DNA of 64,000 nucleotides from Ceratobasidium sp. AG-K (Eukaryota; Basidiomycota; Agaricomycetes; Cantharellales; Ceratobasidiaceae), in the NCBI GenBank assembly GCA_037039685.1, contig JAWNGF010000003.1, forward strand, positions 4,748,571 to 4,812,570, read 5' to 3'. The translations under genes and the position numbers were made by a program. Numbering within the stretch: the stretch's first letter is position 1; every line of letters begins with the position of its first letter. This document shows, piece after piece, positions 1-12,147 of the stretch. Below the pieces are notes generated by a model. It was given only the letters and a program-made list of their open reading frames with translations, made no database searches and had not been told where the DNA came from.

Positions 1-492
1 ATCCGTGTACCGGGTATGCGTGCGGGATTAAACGACCGGTCGCAATCGGCGTAGGCAGCACCTGGGAGTCAAACACAAGCATATCAGAATTGGATGTGCA
101 GTATAAATTAAGCCTGAATAAAGGCTTATCATACCAGCTCCAAACCCTGTTGAGAGGGCGACGGGCCAGCCGCGACCTGGATATTTGATTAGCTTGCTTC
201 GAGTCCGGAATAATCGTTAGGAAGCTACGTACGGCGGAACAAGAGAACAGTTGCAACGACTCCAACTCCAAATCCAACGCCGCTAGTGGCAAGTAATGTC
301 AATAAGGTCAGGGCTCGACGCATTTATGAGGTGATGCAGCACCGTGACGTACGATTTGACAATTAGATCGGCGACACAGCGGTCATACTAAATATTCAGT
401 CGTAAGGTTTGTGAGAAATGTAGAAGATGATATTGCTCGAATACCTTCTGGCTAATGATTTCTTCGCTGGACGTTTTGGAGGGAGCAGACAT
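1..492 (-). CDS. MIC10: MICOS complex subunit Mic10 (partial, 3' end outside window)
   Basis: Five short exons on the minus strand: 492-445, 387-353, 282-233, 176-135 and 61-1, all with GT..AG introns and matching phases. The protein starts MSAPSKTSSEEIISQK. Two glycine-rich membrane segments follow: SGVGFGVGVVATVLLFRR and a second containing GWPVALSTGFGAGAAYADC. Glycine-repeat motifs in both hairpin segments, the basic RRR loop between them and the AYxxCxRSF ending are hallmarks of Mic10 (DUF543), a small inner-mitochondrial-membrane protein that oligomerises to bend membrane at cristae junctions. Reading remains open at position 1, so the last residues lie outside the window. The gene is divergent from the RhoGEF gene and shares its 400-bp upstream region. 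Identification rests on the motif pattern; exon phases agree throughout. Confidence 0.85.
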
Positions 493-895
493 CGTGGTGA
501 GAGCCGCGGGCAAGCCAGCGAGGACACGTGACATCATAGCCGTTGCACACGTGATTTATTCCCAGACTTAGACTTAAACTCGACTTCATTCTTGTGCGCT
601 GGTGGGTCAATCGTACTAGGCACACAAGGGCAAAACTTCAGATATAGATCGAAGTGGATTAAGCAAGCAATATAAATTCACTTCGCGCATGCTTGGTCTG
701 TTCGAACCTTTTTGCAGTTGCCCGAGCGGGATTTGTTTGTTCCAATGAAACCTATGGTCCAAGAGCTACTTCACAATCCTTGGAATCTACCCCTATCTCC
801 TATGTGAAAATGAGTTGCTCCTGAGTCCAGTTGGACTTTTAGCACCTCTACTTCTTGGTCGCAAAACTTTCCGACCACAGTACTCAGCTTGCACA
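493..895. promoter_or_regulatory. Divergent MIC10 / RhoGEF promoter region with two E-boxes
   Basis: This 403-bp gap separates two divergently transcribed genes. It holds two CACGTG palindromes at 525-530 and 548-553, 23 bp apart (about two helical turns) and 33-60 bp upstream of the MIC10 start codon. CACGTG is the site of bHLH factors of the Cbf1/USF type. A TATA-like AATATAAATT lies near 669-678 and may serve the plus-strand gene. No other gene is visible here. Confidence 0.5.
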
Positions 896-3800
896 ATGAG
901 ACGTGGATACACTGGTATGCGCACCATGGATCCTGGTAGGGTATAGCTAACCATATTATTCTAGACACAGCCCGAAACCGCGATCAGCGGGAGGATAATG
1001 AGGCATCCGATTACTCTCGAGACGACGAGCTCCCGCAACAGGCTCGATACCGCAGTTCCTCACGGAGTCGACACGACACATCACCTCCCCCAAGACGATC
1101 TTCATTCACAAACAAGGAAAGACCCAGTGGTATTCCTCGGCCGGGCAGCCACGTCCCGTCCCGTTTGCCAAGTGCTTTGAAGACTCCTCGAAGCCGGTCT
1201 TATAGCTCATCTTCCTCTGCGGATTCGCAAATTACGAATGAGGATATTATTCCTCCTGTACCTCATATGTCTGTTGAAAGGGGACGTTCTGGGTCGGCTA
1301 AGCCAAGTAATCAGGAACTGGCGCCTCGCTCCGAGAATGTGCTTGCACCACAAGCTGGTTTATCTCGTCGACCAACGTCTGTCTCACGCTCCCGTTCTCG
1401 CTCTTACTCTCGTTCCGGAACTACTATCCCTGAACCTCATCCTCCCCCGCTTCCTGGATCCAACTCGGATGGCGATGACTCACTCGAGCTTCATCTCGGT
1501 CAAGAGTCCGAGCGGACACCTAATCCCAAGCAATCCTCATGGGCCAAGGATCGACGTCGCTTTGCTGATCCAACAACCTCAGCTCGAAGCACAAGTGAAG
1601 CGAGCGGATACGACCCACCACCTACTCCTGTTATACCGGGACGGAAGGCCTCTCTAAAAACGCCAACTAATTATAGAAGCTCAGCTGCGCCTGGTACAAA
1701 TGCCCCACTTGTTTCGAATCGCATTCCGTCTGTGACGTCCAAACCTGCCTGTGTTCCGATCGAAGAACGACGTTCGTCGGATTACGATGAAAGTTCGCAG
1801 GCAAGTTCTCGGTCAGGCTCGGCGGGTAATGGTCATGTCCGACACGACAACTTGTCAAATGAGGCTTCTCAGCGTGGCACCCCTCGTCCGCGAGGGACAA
1901 ACGAGCCCGCTCGAGTTGATTTCACAAAGCCATCCCAGATTGGAACTGAAAATGCTCATGCACCGCCGACTAAACCCGGCTGGCCTCGCAGCAATCGCTA
2001 TACCCCGACCCATTCAAAAACCAGACCTACTGACACGGACGATCAGGTAGAACCCGAGCCGGTCCGGATCTCATCTATGATGGATGCCCCATTACCGACT
2101 CCTCCGCTCCCCCAATTCGACGCAGCTGTCCGGAGCCGTACCCCTCAAATCGGGCAAGCAACAGTGTCTTCACCTGTCGAAACTCTGCTTATGGGTTCTG
2201 CCCCAGCTAGTGCGACGCCTAATTCGAGATCAATGTCTGCTTCTACTCCGAAGTCAAAATCCATGTCCAGCTCTGTACGTTCTGCTCGAGAGTCTTCAGT
2301 CTATGCGTCGACCACTCCCAATGCTCGCAGGCTTTCTGAATCATCACCGAGCAAAGAAAGTCATAACTCTGTGGCTCGAGACCAGGAAGCCCCACCCACA
2401 ATCTTCCAACGACTTGTTCGTCGTGCTTCGCTGTCTACTGGGAAGAGTCCAAGGTCTGGAAGCACCCCGAAGAGCCCCAAGGCCGTCAGCACCCCCCAAA
2501 ACCAGATGGTTGTCGAGCACAATGCGGACGAATCACCTTTCGGATTGGAGCTCGAAACCCCTCGTCCTGGAGCTGCTCACTCGAGTTCTGACGTTAGGTC
2601 TGATCAGCCGGAGCGCAATAAAAGCAGGCAGAGTAACGTATATCTGCCCAACGCTACCGCTAGCGAGCCAAAGAACCCACGCCTCAAGGTTGTAGAAGGC
2701 GAATCTGCGAAGCTGGGGAGTCCGTTCATGGGAGATGGTAGTCCAAGATTTGGAATCGACGAGCGATTTAGGAGTCCAAAGAAGAGAACTAAATCCGGTC
2801 TGCGTATGTCATGAGTTATTGGCTCAGGTCCGTTCTATGTGCTAATGGTTAAATAGGGAATGGTACCTTTGACGAATCAAACGAGGACCGGTCTCAAGAA
2901 TTATATGATTATTACGCTGCAAACGAGGTCGAAAACACTGGGGACTATCTTACCGAGGCGCTTCCAATTGCAACTGTGCTGTCTAGTCCAGACAATTCCA
3001 AGGGGGAGAAAACACCTACGGGGCGTAGCAAGAAGCCGAGTCAATACCAATCCACGGCTCGGGTGCGCGCAGGGGCCAGCGTGACAAACGACTCGGAAAC
3101 AACTTCTTCGGTCTCAGAAACATCTACCAGCCGTCATTTGCGAACTCCGGCGCGCTCTCGAACCCCCTCTTCCGTAGCCCCTCCGACAATCACTCGAACG
3201 TCTGCGCGGCCTTCGACGGGCTCATCAAACCGTTCTCAGTTTTCCGACTCATCAGACGAGCGGGAGGCTCCCGCGGTCAATCATTCGACCTCTCGGGCTC
3301 ATCCCCGTAATCGGGGTGAGCGTGACAACGAGTCGCCAGAAGGTAAGCATATATCCCAGTGATTTGGTCGCTTCACCAGTATTGAGATGGTCTCGATCGT
3401 TAGCACCTGTTTTGCGCAGACCACGGTCAACAGTGAGGTTCGCAATCCATCATGAAAAAGAAGAGTTCGACCGAAATATCGATCAAGATTCATGTCAGCC
3501 GTTCAACGCGCTGGGGACACAATTGAAAGACGTAGTTCAAAAACCGTTTCAAGATGGATCTGATACCTCGGATCATCGCACGAATCCTGAGTCCGACGCA
3601 CGGTCAACTAGCCTGATGGCCAAGCGACCATCTCAATTACCCGTGCCTCGACAGCGCAAGACCAATAGTGCACTGTTTAGAGCTCTCGAACAACCGTACG
3701 AGAGTTCATCGTCGATTGTCGCTTCCGTAGACTCGTCCTCCGGCTTGACTCAAACGTCTAGTGATGGTAAGAGGCTTGTTTCCATTGTACATCAAGTCGC

Positions 3801-6073
3801 TTACAGTGGCGTTTATAGGAGGAACACACTCCGACTACGTATCAACTGGTGACTCGGTAGAAGGCTTACATGCAGTGTCCAGTAATCTTTCGTCGCTCAA
3901 CGGGGAAAGTGTCGGTGATATCCGTTGGTCAACAGGCGAGGAGAGGAACCAGGGTTTCGACCAGACTATCCGAAATATGCTTGAGAATGTCGATAGATCG
4001 AAGACGGCAAACGGAGGAAACCAATGTAGCGCCATCGATGAGCTCAACTACGAAATCGAGGAGGAATCTGCGTTATCAAACGGGCCTGGAACTTCAGACT
4101 CTCATCGGACAAGCTCTCACTGGTCCAATGATAGAAACAAGCCGCGAAGAATATCTGTTAAAGACAAGCGCAAGGCAATTCACGAGTCATCGCGTGCTAG
4201 CTTCGAGGCCGACGGCCCCATGGAGGTTCGACGACATCAGATAGTTTGGGACTTTTGCGAGAGAGAGGCAAACTTTGTGGGAACCCTTCGAGCTCTTGTT
4301 CAACTCTTCGTTCAACCACTGAGGGCTGAGAATCAGCGAGAGTGGATTGCTGGATTAGTCCCCGACATTATGAGATTGTTTGACTGGTTGGATGATATTG
4401 CGAACTTGCATGGGCAACTACTGGTCGCGCTAGAATCCTCGCAACAGGACCGGAGCTCGATCTCTGGGTTCTGCGAGGCGGTCAAAGGATTTATCCCATT
4501 GATGGAGCTCTATCAGCCATATGTGGTACGCGTCGACGAGGTCCGGAATATGATCACCTCTATGGTGCTCGACTCGGAGAGCGACTTCGGGGAATTCGTC
4601 CGGATCCAATCGGAGCAACTTGTGGGCGAGGAGAACCTTGAAGATATGCTTGGGCTACCTTTCCTTCGACTGCGAGGATACGTTACCACATTCCAGGTGC
4701 GCATCAAAAAAAATTGTCTAATGAATCGACCTTGACTACGAGCAGGAATTACTCCAAGTTACTCCACGTACACATGTCGACTACTTTGTCACATTCTCCT
4801 TACTTCACTCCGTGCATGCGACTATATGCGTATTGGAGGAGGTGAAAGTACGTGAAGAAGAGTATAACATGGTACAGAACCTCTTAAATCAGGTTCGCGG
4901 CTTACCGTCTGTACCCAAACTTGCAACTCGCGATCGCCGACTTCTGGCACAAGGACTGCTCACCCAGATACTTGTGGACCCAAACGAGGAGGTCCGAGCC
5001 AGCCGCCCAATTCTTTCAAGGCAACCAGGTGGCCTTGATGTGGTTGCGACTCGGGCTCGTTCGGGATCAGAATCGACAGCAACATATTCGACGACAGGTT
5101 CGACGACTTCCTCGTGTCGCCCGATGTCCTCGTCTACGGTTTCTTTAGGAGATTCGGCGACATATAATAGCATACGTCCCAATCCGAGTGCAACTTCGAG
5201 TATCAGCACCCCTTTTGAGAGTCAACACGCTGAGTCCAAATTCATTCCTCGCACCAACGTCGCTTCACCCCGACGGTCCGTATCTCAAGGCCCTCAACAT
5301 TTTGAGATAGACCCTCGAGGAGAAACCCCTCTATATGCGCTGGTTTTCACGGATTGTCTCGTTCTGGCCAGGCCAACTAAGGATGCATTCGACCCCTATC
5401 GCAGTCCCAGGAAACCACGACAGAAACAACCGGAAAAATTGGAATCTATAGGGATATTTTGGCTGCTGGGCGTTGCGGATTGTACCAGCCATTGCGGTGC
5501 GTATATTCTCCGCCTAACTGGACCAATGCTCACGTGGATATAGGATACGACCGAGTTCTATCCTTGGATATTGTTTCTGTTGGCGACCATACTCCTGACG
5601 ATATGCAATCGCCAGTATTTGTAGCGGTCCCGTATCTCAACAAGGGATCGCAGGACACTCAGCAGGCATATCAAGAATGGTCACAGTCGCTTCATCGTTG
5701 TTGGTTAAACACCTTGCGGTCTCTTGGATTCGCCTCCCAGTTGAAAGCTCCAATATCGAGCCCGAGAAGACAATTTCTTTCTGTTTCCTCAACCATGGAT
5801 GCCCCAACAAGGGATACTCGATTTCCTAAAAGCCCGTCACAGCAGCTGGAACATGAGATCGATCGGAAAAGGGCAAAGTTGCCACCAATGGAAAACGCGG
5901 AGGAAGAACGAGAAGAACGAGCGTTTTGGTCCGAAAGATTCCGGGCTATATCTCAGGAGATGCAGCGGACATACGAGGGACTGGGGTTTCCTACAGCCAT
6001 CACATTCCCAGAGCCTGAGGCTGCCGGCGCCACTAATAACAACCGGTTCCGATCATCGAATACCTATATTTGA
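896..6073 (+). CDS. Dbl-family Rho guanine nucleotide exchange factor (DH-PH), about 1621 residues
   Basis: Predicted exons: 896-914, 965-2803, 2857-3342, 3404-3766, 3819-4696, 4746-5496 and 5544-6073; all phases agree. Residues 1 to about 1030 are a Ser/Arg/Pro-rich, probably disordered region with many SP/TP sites. At about 1038-1300 comes a helical DH-like segment opening with VRRHQIVWDFCEREANFV, in the RhoGEF style where a helix begins with repeated attempts to bind Rho GTPase. A PH-like segment follows (about 1400-1540; GETPLYALVFTDCLVLARP is a typical PH strand pattern). The end (5880-6000) is an acidic/basic helix. DH-PH proteins load GTP on Rho GTPases at the membrane. The short first exon was chosen because it joins in phase to an intron with a good branch site (GCTAAC) and TTCTAG acceptor; the start is the least certain part. 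Confidence 0.75.
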
Positions 6074-6444
6074 CCCAAGGCCGCCCCTCGGCTGCTTAGG
6101 TCTCAGGCCGTCTTTAGTATGGGCATTGCTTTTTGTATATACTCGTGGGTCATTATCATAAAATACATACCTCTACTATCTTGGTCACGAACGTCGTCCA
6201 CGCTCCACGTTGATAACAACCTCATCACCGCCATGCCATAACTTCGCCCGTCTCCAATTGCTAACCAATTACCCGCTTCTGGAGGTATCTGCCACACGAT
6301 GCTGACTGTTGATAGCTTGCGCAATTGCGCCTATAATCATTGCCCAGGTACATGGTATACCTTTCCAACGTGTATTACATGAAATGCAATACTGGATAAA
6401 TACAACGATAAGCCCCCAAAATGAACGACAGTGCAAAGCCAGGG
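6074..6444. other. Intergenic, convergent gene ends
   Basis: These 371 bp lie between the stop codons of two convergent genes (RhoGEF and F-box). They are presumably both 3' untranslated regions. I see no gene, RNA or repeat here. Confidence 0.6.
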
Positions 6445-8078
6445 TCAGGGTAACTCGCTAAACCAACTCCGTGAATAAAAGTGTTTCGGGTAAGGTTCGC
6501 ATCGAACGTCATTAATATATGCCTTCAGGCTGGCCATTGCCTTCTCTTCAGAGGGCTCAAACGTGCAGGATAGGAAATGCAATTTCTTGATTGATGGGCT
6601 TGCTTGTAATATAGCCTGCACGCCCGCGGCCTCAAATTTCCCTTTCACGAGGTAAAGTGTATGAAGCTCGGGACATATAGGCGGACATTCAGCGCGTGGC
6701 TGGGACAAACGTGAGAGTAACGTCGAGATCTCATATCCAGACATCGTGCACCGGAGGATGAGCGTATTTAGCCTAGGAACTGTTGACAAGTACGCATGGA
6801 GTCTGCCGGCGTCATAGTGATCTTGGACACTAAGCCTCGTTACTTTGTTTCTAATAAAGAATGACTGGATAGCAGTATCGCCAGAATAGTCTCGACGAAG
6901 AAAAAATCTCCCTACCAATAGTTGCGCGTTCAATGGCTGCGACCGGGAGAAATCATTGGCAATACCACATCTAACCAGCTTTGGTCACCATCAAGTTCGA
7001 TTCGTTGGAGAGCAGGCATAAAAACCGGATCGAGGGAAGTTGCTGAGTGGCCTACGAGACGTAAGAAACTAAGTCGTAGAGTATGTAACCTTGGACAATT
7101 TGAGGGTATTTTCAGAAGTTCAGATACTCCCAAACTACAGCTGATATTGGTAAGTTCAAGTAAACTTAGGTTCTGATATACAGAACTGTTGTGATCGAAA
7201 TATGCCCCTCGCGGGCGAATTACACGAACAGGTTCCAGCAGCAGATCGAGTCGCTGTTGATCTGGCACTAGAAGTCTAGGATCTATTCGTATGTCAAGGT
7301 GGGATCCGTGCAGATTGAGCGCAATATCAATAGTATGAACGGAGCTAGGTCGGCCGTTATTGAGCCAGAATGATATAATGTGGAGAGCCTGACTGTAATC
7401 TAGAAAAAGATCTAAGCGTAGTACTCCGATGACCCCAAGGCTGGAATGCAAAAAATTGTGCAATTTCTCGAGCGCATTGTTGGATATCGATCGTTCAACG
7501 TCAAGACAAAGGCAGAGTGCTGTGTTGCGCGCTCGCTTCAGGCAAGTTTCAAGCCAATTGCAAGACCCGAGTTCACCCCAAACGTCAAACCTAACGTGAA
7601 TGTGAGACCAGAGCGAGGGAGTGCTAATAGCGATCGCCCGCCAGTAGGCGCATACATGACTAAGGGCCTGAAGGGTCTGCAGGCATTCACATTTGGGGTA
7701 CTTGAAATTCCACATCCGTCGAGGGTCAAGGTCGTATACAGCATGTTGAGGTTGACCAACCGTGAGGGAAAGGATTCGATGCAAAACTTCGGATAGAAGC
7801 TTGTTGATTGGAACCAGTGGACCTGGTGCATTGCGAATAGCCATCAAAGCGGATCGCGTTTGTTTGAGCTTGTCCATACGGGTGGACGCTGAGAGTATGT
7901 CGCCATGAACCCCAGGAATGATTTCCTTTAGTGAGTGACGATCATTGGGACCGTGGGTAGGACTGTGAACGCCAGATGCAAGCCCAGTGGCGCATTGAAG
8001 ATAACGCTGGATAGTATTGTCTAGCCGCTGCTGCGCATTTCTCCATCGCTGGTACGACTTGGGTCGTTTGTGCTCCAT
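6445..8078 (-). pseudogene. F-box / leucine-rich protein with a single-base frameshift
   Basis: Intronless. It starts at ATG 8078 (MEHKRPKSYQRWRNAQQRL). An F-box-like segment sits at about residues 95-155: LVPINKLLSEVLHRILSLTV, then a conserved stretch ending HVCAYWRAIAISTPSLWSHI. Leucine-rich sequence follows. F-box proteins link targets to Skp1-cullin E3 ligases. The frame ends with TGA at 6930-6932 after ISPGRSH and continues in another frame down to 6445. The two paralogs at 46051 and 48023 run straight through the same point, and the shifted frames align to them without gaps (LISPGRSH+LNAQLLVGRFF against LISFGAKHLSVKLDLGAFF). One missing T (CATTGA in place of CATTTGA) would explain it. 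It is either a recent pseudogene or a sequence error. Confidence 0.7.
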
Positions 8079-8777
8079 TATATTCGTGGCTTTTTTGGTG
8101 AAATTGGTGATTTCGGGAATAACGAATCATGGGAGGGACCATACAGGTAGTGACTCGTGCGTTGAGGTAAGCTCGTCCCGGTCTCACGTGCCCTTGGGGT
8201 TATTGACTTGTCACAAGTTTCTCACCATCCTGCCACCATCTCCTCTCAAGCCGTATGCTCTAGCAGTATGGACTTTTAAATGATTTGGTAAACCGAAAAC
8301 CTACGCATATGCTCAATTGCTAATATTAGATTTAGTTTGCTGGCGCAAATTACAGTAACTTGATCCTCCGAACTTGACCCGGCGAGTGTTGGTGAGTAGC
8401 CGGCGAGTTAGAAATCATGTTCTATGCGTATAAACGTCTTCTATTATTTACTCTATTGTTACTAAATTAGTTTATAAGCTGCTTGCAACAGCGGCATCGA
8501 GCGGCTCAACTACGCTTGTCCTCCGGAAGCTGCTGGTTCAATTGATTCCCACTTGGTTATAGACGCAAGACAACAAGCAAATAATGCAGGCTGATGGAAT
8601 ACTTGAACACGCACGTTCTTATTTCCCCAGTTGGTGCTCATTACCGAGACTCCTGGGCTTACCGCGTTCTTTAATAACATACCCGTGCTTCTCGGCCTTA
8701 GAGCTGGCACTGCGCCTATCGCCGGATGTCTATAAAAGCATTCTGATTCCTCAGCCTATTTCTTCTGTTATCCCGGC
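8079..8777. other. Intergenic between divergent F-box and GDSL genes
   Basis: This 699-bp stretch holds the upstream regions of two divergent genes. A CACGTG site lies at 8185-8190 (about 107 bp upstream of the F-box start) and a TATA box at 8731-8738. The middle, around 8290-8480, is AT-rich. I see no gene. Confidence 0.6.
8731..8738 (+). promoter_or_regulatory. TATA box of the GDSL esterase gene
   Basis: TATAAAAG, a perfect TATA element, begins 47 bp upstream of the predicted start codon at 8778. That is consistent with a short 5' leader and regulated transcription. Confidence 0.6.
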
Positions 8778-9989
8778 ATGCTTGGTCGAATCAAAATCTC
8801 TAGCCTTGTTGGGGTCATACTACTCGGAGCTAGCGGTATTTCTGCCGCTCCCAAGGGTATCAAAAACTTGGTTGCGTTTGGTGATTCATACACCGACAAG
8901 GTTTTTGCTTGGGGAGGCCAGTATCCAGCTACTTAGCATTTAACGCCAATCCTAAATCATTGTTTCAGGCGGACTTCCCTGGCCCCTCTATGTGCAATCC
9001 TTTTCCAACAACACGGTCTCCGTCTATGACTTCGCCCATACAGGTGCAACCTGTTCGAATAAAATCTCCCCCCGTACAGCACCTGCAGTTTTAGAAGGGC
9101 AAATTCCCGAATACGCCGCAAACATCACGAAGAAATCGGGCAACACATACATTATTGGCGCGAATGGTACATATGTTCCGCTCGCCAGCAAGGACACAGT
9201 TTATTCCATCTGGATTGGGACAAACGATGTGGGCACCGGCCAGCTTCTGACCGACCCTTTGAAAGACGTTTCAATCGTGAACACTACGGCATGTGTATTC
9301 GACTGGGTACAAGCGTTGTATAATCAGGGTGCTCGAAACTTTTTGATACAAAATGTGAGTGAAGCGAAATTATATCAAACCGAAATACAGCAGATCTGAT
9401 GATCCACGCAAGATGATTCCTCTTTATCTCACGCCCATGTATTCGTCAAGCGGATACTCAACAAAATTTTGGAACGAACCTCACAACCAAACTGAATGGG
9501 GGATTTTCATGGCTGAGCTCGTTCGCTCGGGGAATGAGCTACAAGAGTTGCGAGCCAAGTATATTGCTCCAGCCCAATTCCCGGGTGCACGCATTGGCAA
9601 GTCTACTCTAAATTTAAACTAGGTTGATTAAACGCTAACATGAGTCGCATATAGGGATATTCGACTCTTATGGACTTTTCAAAGACATATACAATAACCC
9701 AGCCAAGTACCTTGTTGGACCCACGTATAACGTAAAGGATGCATGGAATACATGCAAGTACAACAGTAATGATACATTGGTATGTGTCGCTCAACCTGAA
9801 TCCCTGCGAAGCTCGTACCTGTGGTGAGTTCAAATTTGGATTTGATATCGCGAGTTTACTGAAAGGCACATTTGCGCCAGGTGGGATGAGTTGCACCCTA
9901 CGGAGCAAGCAGGCCGCGCTGTTGCTCGTTACATATTGAATGCACTCCGTGGTGATGGGCCATTTGTATCGTGGTATGGTGCAAAGTAA
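8778..9989 (+). CDS. Secreted GDSL/SGNH esterase (CE16-like), exon phase problem
   Basis: Exon 1 (8778-8898) encodes a signal peptide (MLGRIKISSLVGVILLGASG) and the GDSL block LVAFGDSYTD, whose Ser is the nucleophile. Exon 2 (about 8969-9354) has GGLPWPLYV, then HTGATCSN and WIGTNDVGTG, the Gly and Asn oxyanion blocks. Exon 3 starts at 9413 (MIPLYLTPMY). Exon 4 starts GIFDSYGLFKDIY, and the last exon carries DELHPTEQAG, the catalytic Asp-His block. The family deacetylates plant wall polysaccharides outside the cell. Two oddities: the third intron needs a GC donor (G|GCAAGT at about 9598), and exon 1 (phase 0) does not join in frame with exon 2 (which needs one carried base). The gene may therefore be frameshifted or use a noncanonical splice. 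Confidence 0.75.
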
Positions 9990-10285
9990 CCCTGGTGAGG
10001 CATATTCACAAGGGTTTTGGGGTTGGTATTTGTCATGAATAACATTCAAGATGGTCAAATTTGGGTATCGCGCCCCCGTAATCCATAAGTGAAGTCTGAG
10101 TACTGGTTCCTACGGATTCGAACCTAAACTCAGCGACCAAACCCCAAGGGATGAGACGAGTTGTTATTTGGCGATTGCATACAAGCCATCGAAAGCCCAC
10201 CCACCGATCAAGCCACCTCAAGGCTCGAGAAATTTCAAGGAGTTCATTCGTTATACACACAATACCACGAAATACGTAGATAAAT

Positions 10286-12147
10286 CTATACGCTAGCTCC
10301 TGCTGCTACCTCACCTGCACGCCTCTCTTCAGTTTCCTCTATAACACGTCGAACGTCCTCCAAACTTCCTACTTGTACGACTCGTCTCTCTAGCTGTAGG
10401 AGCCCCTTGAACTCCTCTGGAAGTACATCGCGCTCAAAGTTAAATGAGCTCGAGGATGACAATGCCGATTCTACAGCTTCGGAGAATTTCGCCGGATGAG
10501 CGGTAGCCAAGTTAACCTGAATTGTACCTTGGGGGCTGGTAGTGGGGTTACAATCAGTGTCAAAGGGAAAATTCGTAGCCTGTACTCACTTTTGAGCTGC
10601 AAATTTGCTAGACGCATACAAACCGACAGCTGTATGGGGATCCGCAATATACGGCTTTGACGAGTCGAAGTACTGCCTAATGGTTTCCGTGGTCTAAATG
10701 CGGCATGAGCAATCTCACCGGACAACGCAAATCGAATCTCGACATACCTCAGGATCAGACACCCTTGTAGCAGCAAACTCCTTGCGTGCAGCCTCGAGCA
10801 CGGAGACAGGGACTGATACTCGCCCATCGGATTTGACCTTACTCATCCACCCAGCTACTGTAACTCCCGCATCAGCACCAGTCTCGTGGGCGAGGTACCA
10901 CAAAAGTCGCTCAAAATTACTCGAGACAAGAATATCCATAGCTGGGCTAAGAGTTTCTCGGACAGCAGATGTCTGCTTGCCATCCGAGGCACCATGTGCC
11001 GGAGCTGTGGGATCTGCGGATGGGTTACTCAGTAACGCATATGCAAACTGGATGAGTACTAGGGCGTACTTTGAGGGTCAACATCGTCGGCAGCGGTGGC
11101 GTAGACACCCGTCGCCCAAAACCGGGCTAATATATCGTTCGAGTTGGTCGCAATACCGAGAGGTGCTCCGACCGGAAGACCCATGCGAGTCGCATACCAC
11201 CCAGCCAACACATCTCCAAAGTTTCCGGTAGGAACAACGAATTGAACCTTTACACCCTCGCCTTTGGATTTGACAAGGGAAAGGTAGGCGTGAAAGTAAT
11301 AGACCGTCTGTGCAAGGATCCGAGCCCAGTTGATAGAATTGACTGCACCCAAACGATGACGTGCGTTGAATTCCTTGTCAGCAAACAGCGCCTTGACAGT
11401 GTCTTGGCAATCATCAAAGGTGCCACGCAAGGCAAGGTTGTGCACATTAGCGTCGCGGACCGTTGTCATTTGTGCTTCTTGGATTGGAGAGACACGACCG
11501 AGAGGATGGAGAATGTAGATGCTGATGGATGGCTTTCCTCGAAGGCCATAGATCGCAGCACTGCATCAAACTCTACGATCAATATCCACATGAATACGGA
11601 TATAACATCACCAACGTACCTCCCAGTATCTCCACTGGTTGCGCCAACGACCGTCAATCGCTCTTGATCAGCGAGGGATTTTCCCTGGTTACGGCGGGCT
11701 AAAAAGTATTCAAAAAGGTTTCCGAGAAGTTGGAGCGCCACGTCTTTGAAGGCGAAGGTTGGTCCATGGAATAGCTCCAAGATGTACCGTTCACCCGCAT
11801 CATCAAGCTGGTGAAGAGGTGTAGTTTCCGGGTGTCGGAAGGCTCCGTAGGATTTTTCGACAAGAGTTCTCAGATCATTCGATGGGATCTCCGAAGTGGG
11901 AATATACAACGAGAGAACCGTATGAGCCAGCTCAATAAACGAGAGTTTTTGCCATTCGGCGACCCAATTTGGGGGTAGTTGTGGAATCGAGTCGGGAATA
12001 TAGAGACCTCCATTAGGTGCAAGGCCTGTAAGAACCGCCTATATGCCTGTATCGTCAAAGGATCCATACCACGTAGCTCGTAGTTCGTACCTCCTCAAAA
12101 GTCAAGCGCTCATCACCTCCCCGAGTAGAGAAATACTGAATAGGCAT
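10286..12147 (-). CDS. THR4: Threonine synthase
   Basis: Exon 1 is 12147-12091 (MPIQYFSTRGGDERLTFEE). It joins in phase to exon 2 from 12038, followed by further short-intron exons. The N-terminal motifs YFSTRGG and GLAPNGGLYIPD are typical of fungal/bacterial threonine synthase. GPTFAFKDVALQ holds the Lys that binds pyridoxal phosphate, GATSGDTGSAA holds the phosphate-binding loop, and FVVPTGNFGD follows. It ends at 10286 after EERRAGEVAAGASV. The enzyme converts O-phosphohomoserine to threonine, the last step of the pathway, in the cytosol. All key motifs are present, so the gene looks functional. A Gcn4/Cpc1-type TGAGTCA lies 70 bp upstream of the start. Confidence 0.93.

Noticed and set aside
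701..725. A second tRNA-like TTCGAACC near 711
   Set aside because: No pairing stems around it and it lies in the divergent promoter region.
10095..10125. A tRNA-like B-box (GGTTCGAATCC) on the minus strand
   Set aside because: The bases flanking the loop do not pair into a T stem, and no acceptor, D or anticodon stem can be drawn around it.
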